From DASRDB01 sp035652815 (lineage in GTDB: Bacteria > Chloroflexota > Ktedonobacteria > Ktedonobacterales > Ktedonobacteraceae), in assembly GCA_035652815.1 (NCBI GenBank), contig DASRDB010000017.1, forward strand, positions 1 to 64,000: 64,000 bases of DNA, written 5' to 3'. This document shows, in pieces, positions 31,517-40,305 of this stretch (its first letter is position 1; the number at the start of each line of letters is the position of its first letter). The notes below the pieces were generated by a model. The model saw nothing but the letters and a program-made list of their open reading frames with translations. It did no database searches and was not told the DNA's origin. The position numbers and the translations under genes were made by a program.

Positions 31517-32158
31517 TTAATCATGAAACTTCAACTCGCCTGCCTCTATTGGAACTGGCAGTCGATTCTCCCGAGGTGCCAGCGGGCATACCCAACGGAT
31601 ATTATATGCGCACGAGGGATTATAGGCGTAGTTGAAATTCAGCACAATGCGCTCCATACTGGCATAGCCAGGAGCAGGCAAGAAATCGCTGCCTTTGATC
31701 GTGTCAAACAGGTAGCGACCACCGCCATAGCTTTGCTCTGGACAGGTACTATCGCGAAACGGCAGGAACAGTCCACCGCCGTAGATATTAAGCCAGTACA
31801 TTGTGAGTGATACAGGCTGTCCCTTGATAGTAAAGCGCAAACGGGCAACGCTTGTCATGGTCATTGACTCTTCCGCGCTCATGGCAACCATCAAAGTAGT
31901 CGGCTCGATGGCCGTATCTACCTGCGCTTCCACAGACAGGGCCGGATTATAGGGAAAGTAGCGCAGACCCTGAAACTGCTGGCGCTGCTCCTCGTCCAGA
32001 GCTGATTGGGGATGGTGTGCGAACAGGTCATTCCGCGCTGCGCGAAAACGCATGAGGATACGTTCGGCGTCCTCACCTGCTAGCAAAGCCCGATTGCGCT
32101 CACGATACATCTCCGCTACCCGGCAGCGATAGTCATAAAGGCTCAAAAAATCTGTCAT
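31517..32158 (-). CDS. DUF1684 protein
   Basis: The 213-residue protein starts MTDFLSLYDYRCRVAEMYRERN, with GTAGGAGCGGGAAAA before the ATG. The signature is GGLFLPFRDSTCPEQSYGGGRYLFDT and NFNYAYNPSCAYNIRWVCPLAPRENRLPVPI, which is clearly DUF1684. The conserved NPSCAY and ENRLP blocks surround a likely active or binding site, but the reaction of this family is unknown to me. It converges with the sirtuin gene, with only 16 bp between stops. Confidence 0.85.
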   Translation of the reverse strand: MTDFLSLYDYRCRVAEMYRERNRALLAGEDAERILMRFRAARNDLFAHHPQSALDEEQRQQFQGLRYFPYNPALSVEAQVDTAIEPTTLMVAMSAEESMTMTSVARLRFTIKGQPVSLTMYWLNIYGGGLFLPFRDSTCPEQSYGGGRYLFDTIKGSDFLPAPGYASMERIVLNFNYAYNPSCAYNIRWVCPLAPRENRLPVPIEAGELKFHD

Positions 32159-32217
32159 TTTTCCCGCTCCTACTATAAGGTCTCTCTTACCATGCCATGA
32201 CCAACCCGTCTCCACAT

Positions 32218-32301
32218 GTCATCCTTCGCTGCGCTCAGGATCTCGCACCCCCCTGGCTCGACACGCCATGCGCGAGATCCTTCGCTACACTCAGGATAAC
32301 A
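32218..32301. repeat. Dispersed imperfect inverted repeat, copy 4 (reverse orientation)
   Basis: TGTCATCCTTCGCTGCGCTC opens it and ACACTCAGGATAACA closes it. Both arms match the other copies, but the half carrying CTTCGCTGCGCT now comes first. It lies between the divergent starts of 31517-32158 and 32412-33275. Confidence 0.75.
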
Positions 32302-32411
32302 GGCGAGAGGGGCTTGTTCATGATATATTGTACCCGCTTCGTTTTCTGAGATATCATGGCTTAGACAACAACATACATCTCTTGACAGTGAAGTGAGAGG
32401 CAAGATTTCCC

Positions 32412-33275
32412 ATGCAATCATCCAGTTCCATTATACCGGTACGCATTTCGTATGGCCCGGCATACCTGCAATTTGGAGAACTCTACCTGCCAGATACAAG
32501 TACGAGACAACCTCTTGTAACGATCATTCTCATTCATGGAGGCTACTGGCGAGCGCGCTATGATCTCACCTTGATGAATCGCCTTGGCGAAGACCTGGCG
32601 CGGCGCGGATATGCCGCCTGGAACATCGAATACCGGCGCGTGGGCAACGATGGCGGTGGCTGGCCAGGCACTTTTCTTGATGTCGCGCGCGCAGCAGACT
32701 ACGTAAAAGTACTCGCGCCCAAATACAACCTCGATGTGCAAAGAGTGGTTCCTATTGGGCACTCAGCCGGGGGTCACCTCGCATTCTGGCTGGCAGCACG
32801 TAAACAATTACCGTCCGATAGTCCTCTCGGCGGCCTCATCCTTCCTGAAAACCAGGAGCATGAAAGCTCGGAACCACTCCCCCTGACTGGCGTCATCAGC
32901 CTCGCAGGCGTACTCGATCTCGAAATGGCCTGGAATCTACACCTCAGCAACGACGCGGTGGTGGAACTGCTTGGCGCAAGCTTCCCTGACGCGCCTGAAC
33001 GTTACCGGCAGACATCGCCGCGCTCTTTGCTGCCACTGGGCCTGCCCCAGGTGCTGATTCATGGCACCAACGACATGAACGTTCCCATTGAAATCAGCCG
33101 CAACTACACCATTGCAGCGAAAGAACGACACGATCCTGTGACCTACATTGAACTGGAGAATACCGACCATTTTGATGTCATCGACCCACAATCAAAGGCG
33201 TGGGAAGCAACTATACAGGCACTGACAGAGATGCTCGCCAGACAAACAGGTAGCCCACAAGGGCAAATTTGTTGA
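32412..33275 (+). CDS. Alpha/beta-hydrolase, esterase/formamidase-like
   Basis: The 287-residue protein has the oxyanion-hole motif HGGYW (about residues 42-46), the nucleophile elbow GHSAGG (about 117), and NTDHFDVIDP near the end with the catalytic His, all in the order of the hormone-sensitive-lipase or kynurenine-formamidase group. RRVGNDGGGWPGTFLDV is typical of that group. It has no signal peptide and would work in the cytosol. The substrate is not evident from its neighbours. Confidence 0.8.
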   Translation: MQSSSSIIPVRISYGPAYLQFGELYLPDTSTRQPLVTIILIHGGYWRARYDLTLMNRLGEDLARRGYAAWNIEYRRVGNDGGGWPGTFLDVARAADYVKVLAPKYNLDVQRVVPIGHSAGGHLAFWLAARKQLPSDSPLGGLILPENQEHESSEPLPLTGVISLAGVLDLEMAWNLHLSNDAVVELLGASFPDAPERYRQTSPRSLLPLGLPQVLIHGTNDMNVPIEISRNYTIAAKERHDPVTYIELENTDHFDVIDPQSKAWEATIQALTEMLARQTGSPQGQIC

Positions 33276-33466
33276 AAAAATGGGTGATACGCGCTACCTT
33301 CCACAACCGTGAACTTCTGGAACAAGGATACAGGCGCAATCGTCTTAAGCACAGGCATGCTACCGAAATGCGCTTATTGTAGCAGAATAGAGGAAATGAT
33401 ACGTGTCATGTATGAGGTTGAAGGTTTTGAAGTGAAAATAATGTTGCGAAAGGTAGGGCGAATATT

Positions 33467-34195
33467 ATGAACTTCCCGATACAGTTCGGCGTACCCCAGA
33501 TAGTGCTGCTTCTTATCGCGCTGTGCGGCCTCTGGCTGTTTTTGCTGGCTATTGTAGACCTGCTCAAAATGGCGCGATTCGCCACGATGAGTGAAGAAGA
33601 TAGGAAAGACTATTACTACCAGACTGGTCGCTTGCCAGGACACCGCATTCGTTGGAAACGCGGCATAGGCGGCATCATTCTGATGCTCTTCGCCGTCTCG
33701 CTGCTCTGGATGGCAGTCTTAATTCAGTCGTATATCGGCCTGACAGGAGAAATCAAAGTGGCACACGTGCATGCCACAAAGGTGACAAATCCGATCAACC
33801 CTAATATTCCTGAGATGAGCGTGGAATTGATCCTGTACGATAGTAACGGGCACCAGACCTCAGACAATACGTACATTCTCGCGGGCGACGAGTGGATGTT
33901 GCAAGGCGATATCATCAAAGTAGTCCCCTGGCTCAACATCTTTGGGCTGCACTCGGGTTATAAACTCACACGACTGGAAGGGCGGTTTGATGATATTAAC
34001 CTGGAAAACACGGTGCGCCACACAGCCATAGCCCTCAACGGAGGTGACGACAACTTCTTCAAAACGATGCATGCCAACAGCTCATGGATCTCACCATTCA
34101 TTGACGCAGCCTACGGAAACGCGGTTTTCCAGACACCCGGAAACTATGATGTTTTCGCCACACAGGATGCGTTGATCGCGCGCCAAACCAGTTAG
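33467..34195 (+). CDS. Membrane protein of unknown function
   Basis: The 242-residue protein has two membrane helices (about residues 9-32 and 66-90), with a charged, Tyr-rich loop (EEDRKDYYYQTGR) between. The rest (about 95-242) is a soluble beta-rich domain, probably outside the cell (AHVHATKVTNPINPNIPEMSVELILYDSNG). The last domain contains repeated polar strands but no known motif. It has its own terminator at 34229. Function unknown. Confidence 0.7.
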   Translation: MNFPIQFGVPQIVLLLIALCGLWLFLLAIVDLLKMARFATMSEEDRKDYYYQTGRLPGHRIRWKRGIGGIILMLFAVSLLWMAVLIQSYIGLTGEIKVAHVHATKVTNPINPNIPEMSVELILYDSNGHQTSDNTYILAGDEWMLQGDIIKVVPWLNIFGLHSGYKLTRLEGRFDDINLENTVRHTAIALNGGDDNFFKTMHANSSWISPFIDAAYGNAVFQTPGNYDVFATQDALIARQTS

Positions 34196-34228
34196 CAAAC
34201 CTGATAAAGCGCCCACCTTTCGACACAA

Positions 34229-34258
34229 ATCTCCTGCTTTTTCGCAGGAGATTTTTTT
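34229..34258 (+). terminator. Rho-independent terminator
   Basis: ATCTCCTGC (34229-34237) pairs with GCAGGAGAT (34244-34252), followed by seven T. It lies 35 bp after the stop at 34195. Confidence 0.9.
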
Positions 34259-34345
34259 ATTCAGTAGACGCCAACAACAATGCAACTTTCCCTTTGTGGT
34301 GCCAACAAAGATGTATGACAGCATACTAGCTCTTCTGGCAGGGAA

Positions 34346-36490
34346 CTATACAGCGCGCCAGATATGCACCGTTTTATCATCGCTTGCGGATGCCACCATC
34401 TTGCTATCAAGCGACCATTTGAGGGCGTTGATGCTTCCTGTGTGGTTGCCATAGGTGAAAAGCTGAGTTCCTTTTCCGGCATCCCAGACCTGCGCTTTTC
34501 CATCGCGCCCGCCTGAGACAATGCGCAGGCCATCTGGCGACCAGGATACAGCGTGTACCCGGTCCTCGTGCTTGTTGTATGTCAGCAACGTGGTGCCAGT
34601 CAAGGCGTTCCAGACCTGCACCGTTCTATCGTGGCTGGCTGAAGCAATACGCTGGCCGTTTGGCGACCACGCCAGCGACGAGACAACGCTTGCATGCTTA
34701 TAAAAAATATTGATGTTTTTTCCGCTCATTGCTTCCCAGATATGCACAGCATCATCTGAACTCGTCGACGCAATTTGCCTGCCATCAGGAGACCATGCCA
34801 CTGCCAATACTGGCCCGGTATGTCCCTTATAGGTCGCGATGATCTTCCAGCTACGAGTATCCCATACCTCAACCTTACGCTCACCTGTACCGGCGGCCAG
34901 CCGCGTGCCATCAGGCGACCAGGCCAGGGTATAGGCCGAAATATCGCTCTGCGCGGTCCAAAAACTTGTGTGCGGCGTCGTTGCAAAAAGTAACTTACCT
35001 GATGGCATACTCCATACCTGCATTGCGCCTCGCTCCTGCTTTTCAGCGTTGTACCCGGAGGCAATTCTCGCGCCCTCAGGCGACCAGGCAACGGCAAGCG
35101 TTTCTTTCTGTGCATCCGTATGCGCCAGCAGTAAAACACCTGTAGAAGCGTTCCATACTCGCACCGTTTTATCAGCGCTGGCTGATGCCACGTGACTGCC
35201 ATCAGGAGACCACGAAAGATCGCGTACTGCGCCCGTATGGCCCTTGAAAATACAGAAAACGGTGCCAGCAGGCAGTTTCAAGTTGTTTGATGAAGAAATA
35301 GCTGCCATGCCGCGAATAGGAGGAAGGGGGCCTGTTCTGCTGGCGTCTTGAGCGGGAAAATTACGAGCAGGTAAAGGGCCGGAGGCATGATAGGGTGGAG
35401 TGTGTTGCGCGATCACGCGAGTTGTCGTTGCAGGAGGTGTAAAGGGTGAAGAGCGCAGTAGATTCTTACTGGTACCCAATACCTGACTGGTAATGCGCTG
35501 CAACTCTCGCCAGACCATCGCCATACTATCCGGTCGCCGCAGAGGATTTGTTTCCAGCATCCGCATAATGAGCATGCCAAGACCCGCCAGATTCGACTCG
35601 GGTGGGAATTCGAGCGGAGCAAATTGAAAAGGCTGCAGCGATGGATTCGTCCCGGTTAATAGCTGGTGCAGTGTTGCGCCCAGACTGTAAATATCCGCTC
35701 GTATAGTAATGTGCGGATTATCGTACTGCTCTGGAGCGGCATAGCCAGGAGAACCAAATGGCGTCGAATTCGGAGACCGAAGTTGCTGTGGATCGAGCAG
35801 CCGGGCCAGACCAAAATCAATCAAATAAATATGCCGGTAGGGCGTAATAATGACATTGGCGGGCTTGAGGTCGCGGAAAATAATGGGTGGATGGCAGTTA
35901 TGCAAATAGCCAAGCACTTCGCACAACTGAATTCCAATGTGTAGCACTTCCTCTACCGGAAGCCGTCCTCCCCTGGCGCGCAGCAAATGGTCATCGAGCG
36001 TTTCGCCTTCAATATAGTCCATCACCAGATACCAGCGACCAGCCTCGGTGAAATGATCGTAGATACTTGGCAGGCTGGGATGCTTCAGACGCGCCAGCAG
36101 CATCGCTTCTCGCTTAAAGGCTTCCGTAGCCTGCGCCAATTCATGCACACTCAAACCGCCCCGGCTCATCTCCTTAATCGCTACCAATCGATTGCCGAAT
36201 TGCCGATCCTCGGCTTTGTAGACCGCGCCGAAGCCTCCTGTGCCAAGAATATTCAAAATATGATAGCGTTGCTTGAGCAGCGTGTTTTGGGAAAGCGGAC
36301 CACTACGCAGACCAACCGCCGACCTGGTGACAGGGGGAAGAGAACTACTTTGAGAGCTAAAAGGAGGATTGATCGGCCTGACTGGCCTGGCAGAATCGGC
36401 TTGCAATGGTTGGCCACATGCAAAGCAAAATGCAGACCCAAGCCGATTTGCTGTACCACAGCGCGTACAGTAAATTGTTGATGGCATCAT
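34346..36490 (-). CDS. Zinc-ribbon Ser/Thr kinase with seven-bladed WD40 propeller
   Basis: The 714-residue protein starts with a zinc ribbon (CTRCG...CFACG, residues 8-28). The kinase (about 75-340) has GTGGFGAVYKA, the Lys in VAIKEM, IDFGLAR and SPGYAAPEQY. The catalytic loop reads FRDLKPANV instead of HRD. Residues about 425-714 hold seven WD40 repeats (YKGHTGPVLAVAWSPDGRQIAS... and alike), one complete propeller. It has no membrane helix, so it is cytosolic. The propeller would select substrates. The HD gene at 36516 lies 25 bp upstream in the same direction and may share its transcript. Confidence 0.88.
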   Translation of the reverse strand: MMPSTIYCTRCGTANRLGSAFCFACGQPLQADSARPVRPINPPFSSQSSSLPPVTRSAVGLRSGPLSQNTLLKQRYHILNILGTGGFGAVYKAEDRQFGNRLVAIKEMSRGGLSVHELAQATEAFKREAMLLARLKHPSLPSIYDHFTEAGRWYLVMDYIEGETLDDHLLRARGGRLPVEEVLHIGIQLCEVLGYLHNCHPPIIFRDLKPANVIITPYRHIYLIDFGLARLLDPQQLRSPNSTPFGSPGYAAPEQYDNPHITIRADIYSLGATLHQLLTGTNPSLQPFQFAPLEFPPESNLAGLGMLIMRMLETNPLRRPDSMAMVWRELQRITSQVLGTSKNLLRSSPFTPPATTTRVIAQHTPPYHASGPLPARNFPAQDASRTGPLPPIRGMAAISSSNNLKLPAGTVFCIFKGHTGAVRDLSWSPDGSHVASASADKTVRVWNASTGVLLLAHTDAQKETLAVAWSPEGARIASGYNAEKQERGAMQVWSMPSGKLLFATTPHTSFWTAQSDISAYTLAWSPDGTRLAAGTGERKVEVWDTRSWKIIATYKGHTGPVLAVAWSPDGRQIASTSSDDAVHIWEAMSGKNINIFYKHASVVSSLAWSPNGQRIASASHDRTVQVWNALTGTTLLTYNKHEDRVHAVSWSPDGLRIVSGGRDGKAQVWDAGKGTQLFTYGNHTGSINALKWSLDSKMVASASDDKTVHIWRAV

Positions 36491-36515
36491 CGCCCCGCTC
36501 CTTCCAGCGAACTCT

Positions 36516-37094
36516 TCAAACCGGGTTTTGCGTAGCTAGCTTTTCAATTTCCGATACCACCCGACGTAACTCCTTAACCAATGGTCCTCTGTCTTGTTCT
36601 GCAAACACCTTTACCAGCGAACGAAAATACCATAATGTTCCTTCCTTCCCACCATTGAATCGCTCCCATAAAGACTCCCCTACTTCACGGTAATCCGCGA
36701 GAATCGCCCGCGCATTATGGAGTTTATCCGCCATCGAGACCAGGCGTACCGAAGCTGGCGCATTGCGCATACGCTCAATATACGCCTCTTTCCGTTCCTG
36801 CCAGGGTGGCTTCGGCATCACATCAGTATCTGAGCATCCATCCACAATCGCTACCACCGCGTCGCCAAAGCGTTGCCGGATTTCCTCGCGTGTCGTCGCG
36901 CCTCCCTGATCCTCAATTGCATCATGCAACAAAGCCGCAATAGCCTCGTCTTCATTTCCGCCATTTTCCAGCACCAGACTGGTGACAGCCAGCAGGTGCG
37001 AAATATAAGGCACATCCGTTCCTTTGCGCAATTGATCTTTATGTAGTTGTGCCGCGTACACAAGGGCATCCTGGAACCGCGCGGTTAATTTCAT
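36516..37094 (-). CDS. Stand-alone HD hydrolase of the RelA/SpoT type
   Basis: The 192-residue protein has the (p)ppGpp-hydrolase HD pattern: YISHLLAVTSLV (His33), AALLHDAIEDQG (HD at 57-58 and ED at 61-62), FGDAVVAIVDGCSD, and MADKLHNAR (about 122). The synthetase, TGS and ACT domains are absent, so it resembles the small alarmone hydrolases (MESH1/SAH). It would split ppGpp or a related alarmone in the cytosol. It lies just upstream of the WD40 kinase. Confidence 0.85.
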   Translation of the reverse strand: MKLTARFQDALVYAAQLHKDQLRKGTDVPYISHLLAVTSLVLENGGNEDEAIAALLHDAIEDQGGATTREEIRQRFGDAVVAIVDGCSDTDVMPKPPWQERKEAYIERMRNAPASVRLVSMADKLHNARAILADYREVGESLWERFNGGKEGTLWYFRSLVKVFAEQDRGPLVKELRRVVSEIEKLATQNPV

Positions 37095-37287
37095 GGTAAC
37101 CTCAACTCGTGATGGGACTTGCGAGATTATAACACAAACTTCAAGATAATATGAGATTACCCATTCTCTTACCTCGCCTGCTCCAGGCGCTTCCCTGACA
37201 GTTTGCTATAATAACGATTCTCCTCAATAAAGATGGTATAATAAAAAAAACTGGCGAACTGTATAGTATTTTCGGGTAATTTTTCTC

Positions 37288-38526
37288 ATGTTTCAACCTC
37301 GCTCTCGTATTTTAGAGCGGCAAAATACTGATCTGGAATTGCCACACCAACCTACCAACATTCCTCTGCTCATTTTTGCATCCTGTCTGACATCTGTAGT
37401 GGTAGCCGTCCATTACAGCAATTATGGGCCACTCATCCCCATGCTGCGCGCAGACCTGCATATTACGAGTGGGGAAGCGGGATTGCTTTCAACCCTGTTC
37501 TTTCTAGGACTCGCCGTCACCTATATTCCAGCAGGAGCGCTGATTGACCGCTTTGGGCCTCGTCCTGTCCTCATCGGCTCCAGCATTATACTGGTAATAG
37601 GAGCGGTGTTGTTACCGCTGTTCCCAAACATTATCTGGATTTTACTCTGTAGAGGTATCGCGGGCTGTGGAGCGGGAGGCACCTTTGTGGCAGGAGCAGG
37701 GGTTGCGGCAAGTCTGGGCCGCTATGCTCCTCTTGGCCAGGGTCTGTATGGTGGCTCTGTACAGATTGGCTCCGGTCTCGGCTTGCTGCTCACGCCACTG
37801 TTCTATGCCTGGTTTGGCTGGCGCGGGACTTTTCTGGTATGGGGCTTATTCGGCATCGCCTCAATCGTTGCCTGGTTATTCGTCAATGCTCGCCACACAG
37901 CCCATACACCTACAAAAGTGGATATCCGGGCCGGATGGCGCTCTCCGGCAGTCTGGACACTTGGCCTTTCACATACCGGAACCTTCGGCCTCGGCAACGC
38001 GGTAGCTGCCTGGCTTGCCGTCTATCTCGCCCATCAATACGGCCTTTCATTAGGTCTGGCCGCTACACTCGGTTCTGTCGCGCTGCTCACAGGCATGTTC
38101 TTTCGTCCTTTAGGCGGCGTCCTCATTGCAAAGCGCGTGATCGGCTCGATACCTCTTTTACGCCTGGGTACTATTCTTGGCGCGTTGGGTGTGGCTGCGC
38201 TTTCTCTTCCACTACATCTGCCCTTACTGGCCGCCCTCGGCATGGCCATGATCGCTATCGGCGCAACCATCCCTTATACTCCCGTCTTCAATGAAGCAGC
38301 GCATCTACGCGGCGTTGGAAAGGGTGTCGCGCAGGGACTTGTCAGCCTGATCTCGACGCCGACCGTGCTGCTCGGCCCACCGCTCATCGGCTTTCTTTTT
38401 GAACACACTGGAAGTATCACGCTGGCGTTCAGCTCTATTCTCCTCTTTTCCTGTGTCGCCATCACTGCCTCATTCTTAGCCGGGCCTGCCGTCAGGCGAG
38501 AAAGCGAGGAGTCAGCAATTTCCTGA
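37288..38526 (+). CDS. MFS transporter, CynX/NimT-like
   Basis: The 412-residue protein has twelve predicted membrane helices in two halves. GALIDRFGPRPVL after helix 2 is the MFS motif A (usual GxLxDRxGRR). AGCGAGGTFVAGAGV and the second-half equivalent complete the pattern. It most resembles the cyanate/nitrite-type or NNP subfamily permeases, but the substrate cannot be told. No ribosome site is clear, and an AT-rich leader (37230-37280) precedes it. It is followed by tRNA-Glu. Confidence 0.8.
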   Translation: MFQPRSRILERQNTDLELPHQPTNIPLLIFASCLTSVVVAVHYSNYGPLIPMLRADLHITSGEAGLLSTLFFLGLAVTYIPAGALIDRFGPRPVLIGSSIILVIGAVLLPLFPNIIWILLCRGIAGCGAGGTFVAGAGVAASLGRYAPLGQGLYGGSVQIGSGLGLLLTPLFYAWFGWRGTFLVWGLFGIASIVAWLFVNARHTAHTPTKVDIRAGWRSPAVWTLGLSHTGTFGLGNAVAAWLAVYLAHQYGLSLGLAATLGSVALLTGMFFRPLGGVLIAKRVIGSIPLLRLGTILGALGVAALSLPLHLPLLAALGMAMIAIGATIPYTPVFNEAAHLRGVGKGVAQGLVSLISTPTVLLGPPLIGFLFEHTGSITLAFSSILLFSCVAITASFLAGPAVRRESEESAIS

Positions 38527-38535
38527 AAATCCCTA

Positions 38536-38565
38536 TTGACAAATACCTCGTAGCAGGGGTATTAT
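38536..38565 (+). promoter_or_regulatory. Promoter of tRNA-Glu
   Basis: TTGACA (38536-38541) and TATTAT (38560-38565) are 18 bp apart, ending about 20 bp before the tRNA. Confidence 0.7.
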
Positions 38566-38584
38566 AGAACCATGGGTGAAGCGA

Positions 38585-38658
38585 GGCGCATTCGTCTAGT
38601 GGCCTAGGACGCCGCCCTCTCAAGGCGGAGATCACGGGTTCGACTCCCGTATGCGCTA
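38585..38658 (+). tRNA. tRNA-Glu (anticodon CTC)
   Basis: The anticodon stem CCGCC/GGCGG holds the loop CTCTCAA, giving anticodon CTC (reads GAG). The acceptor GGCGCAT pairs with ATGCGCT (first pair G-T), and the T arm is ACGGG-TTCGACT-CCCGT. CCA is not encoded. It has its own promoter (38536) and terminator (38661). Confidence 0.93.
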
Positions 38659-38660
38659 TT

Positions 38661-38696
38661 AAAAGAGACAAGGGTTCAAAAGCTCTTGTCTCTTTT
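38661..38696 (+). terminator. Rho-independent terminator of tRNA-Glu
   Basis: AAAAGAGACAAG (38661-38672) pairs with CTTGTCTCTTTT (38685-38696), with a 12-nt loop. It starts two bases after the tRNA. Confidence 0.88.
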
Positions 38697-38839
38697 ATAT
38701 GTGAGGAAGGGATATTCCTGTTTGGACACTCTCCCGTTCTTTTGCTATGATTATTAAGAGGGTTCACTCAACAACTACGATGATCCCACTCCTGCACTGA
38801 TAGGAGAAACACGCAGCAACGTCTTGAAAGGAACTTTTC

Positions 38840-39220
38840 ATGTATAAAAAAGTATTTGTAGGTTTTCTCGCGCTTTGCTTGCTCGGCGTTTCATTTCTGG
38901 CCTGTGGCATCCACGATGCCTCCACCGCAAGCGGCCCAACTGTGCATATGAGCAATGCCAATTTCAACCCAACGACAATCACCATTCATAAAGGTGATAC
39001 CCTGACCGTTATTGATGATGTATCTGTTCAACACACCTTCATCAATGGCGAATGGGTCAATGGCGTCGCAAAAAAGATGGCTGAAAACGGCGCGCCACAG
39101 GTTAACCTCACCTTTAATGGAGGTGACAGTAATTCCGTCGGGCCTTTCAACACGGCGGGAACCTTCCATTTCTACTGCTCAATCCATAGCGGCATGAATC
39201 TCACTGTAGTCGTGCAATAA
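38840..39220 (+). CDS. Cupredoxin lipoprotein
   Basis: The 126-residue protein starts MYKKVFVGFLALCLLGVSFLAC, a lipoprotein signal with the lipid Cys at residue 22 (lipobox FLAC, slightly unusual). The rest is a plastocyanin-like domain: QHTF supplies a His, and FYCSIHSGMN supplies Cys, His and Met, the complete type 1 copper site. It would carry electrons on the outer face of the membrane. AAAGGAACTTTTC precedes the ATG. The paired hairpins at 39229 follow. Confidence 0.85.
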   Translation: MYKKVFVGFLALCLLGVSFLACGIHDASTASGPTVHMSNANFNPTTITIHKGDTLTVIDDVSVQHTFINGEWVNGVAKKMAENGAPQVNLTFNGGDSNSVGPFNTAGTFHFYCSIHSGMNLTVVVQ

Positions 39221-39228
39221 CGACATAG

Positions 39229-39280
39229 CTCCTGCAAGAAGCTCATACTCCTGTAAAGTCTTATTGCAGGAGTTTTTTTA
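39229..39280 (+). terminator. Terminator with two competing stems
   Basis: CTCCTGCAA (39229-39237) and ACTCCTG (39247-39253) can each pair with the same right arm TTGCAGGAGT (39264-39273), which seven T follow. Only one stem can form at once. It ends the cupredoxin transcript. Confidence 0.75.
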
Positions 39281-39490
39281 TGCATGCATACGTTGTTAAA
39301 CATCTATTTCATCTATCTGCCGACTTTTATTTTCCTGAACCATAAAACAGCTTCACTTCATAGTACTTTTATGGCAGCAGCCAGCACAAACAAACCTGTT
39401 TAACGAAAGACCATGCTATACTGGGGCTGACATTTTAGGCAAAGATACTGATCTATCAAGAAACAGGTAATTAAAGGCGGATTTGACGGT

Positions 39491-40150
39491 ATGCGGCTTT
39501 TCGGCTGGAAAAATAGAACAACATTCACGCTCCTCTTCAAATGCCTGGGAGTTCTCTCATTTCTAGGCATTTGCATCGCTGTTGTGGCTTGCGGTAATAC
39601 CAATCAAGTTGCCCCAGGCACACCGGTAGCAACTATGACCATCAATCTGAACCAGTCCAACAGCTCGCCCACGCCTCCGCTCAAGGATTACTACTGCGGC
39701 GCGTGGGCAACCAACACTACACCCGCCTATGGCCCTAATAACACGGTGAATGTATACGCCAAGTTTACTCATACTCAAAACAACAATCCGGTTGGCGTTG
39801 GTGGAGCAACGGCAGTAGCCCATATCCTCTGGCCAGATGGCAGCGTTGATACTCAAACCGTGCAGACAACCAGCGATGGACTGGCGGTTTTTACCATCTT
39901 GATTCGCGCCTCGGCCCTCAATCATGAGGTGCTGATCCCGGTGACGTTTACTACGCCAGACGGGCAACACACCTGCACCACACCAGCAGCGTTCTTTGTC
40001 GCAGTCGTCGTCTCTCCTACTGCGACGCCTTCGCCATCACCTGGGCAAGGTGGTAATCAGGGTTCACCAACCGCTTCGCCATCACCCGGCGGCAACGGCG
40101 GACCTCCTGGAACACCCTCCGCTTCGCCAACAAAAAAACCTGGACATTGA
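39491..40150 (+). CDS. Lipoprotein with Ig-like domain and Pro/Ser tail
   Basis: The 219-residue protein has a lipoprotein signal ending AVVACG (lipid Cys at residue 34). A beta-sandwich domain follows (about residues 60-170; VNVYAKFTHTQNNNPVGVGGATAVAHILWPDGS and TVQTTSDGLAVFTILI), which resembles Ig-like/invasin or macroglobulin-bait-type folds. The end is Pro/Ser/Gly-rich and unstructured (SPTATPSPSPGQGG...), a typical cell-wall spacer. It is on the outer face of the membrane. Function unknown. Confidence 0.7.
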   Translation: MRLFGWKNRTTFTLLFKCLGVLSFLGICIAVVACGNTNQVAPGTPVATMTINLNQSNSSPTPPLKDYYCGAWATNTTPAYGPNNTVNVYAKFTHTQNNNPVGVGGATAVAHILWPDGSVDTQTVQTTSDGLAVFTILIRASALNHEVLIPVTFTTPDGQHTCTTPAAFFVAVVVSPTATPSPSPGQGGNQGSPTASPSPGGNGGPPGTPSASPTKKPGH

Positions 40151-40157
40151 TCTTCCG

Positions 40158-40198
40158 CAACAGGTGCTGAAACGTTAGAAAGTTCTAGCGCCTGTTTG
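40158..40198 (+). terminator. Probable terminator hairpin
   Basis: CAACAGGTGCT (40158-40168) pairs with AGCGCCTGTTTG (40187-40198) with one mismatch, starting eight bases after the stop at 40150. The T-run is short (TTT), so termination may be weak. Confidence 0.5.
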
Positions 40199-40305
40199 CT
40201 GGCAGCGCAACACCTGAGAAAATGGCAAGCAGCGACACTTTTTCCGTGATTTCTTGATCTAATAGGTAAAAAGATCAAGCGTGAGTGAGAAAGAGAGTTT
40301 CAGCA

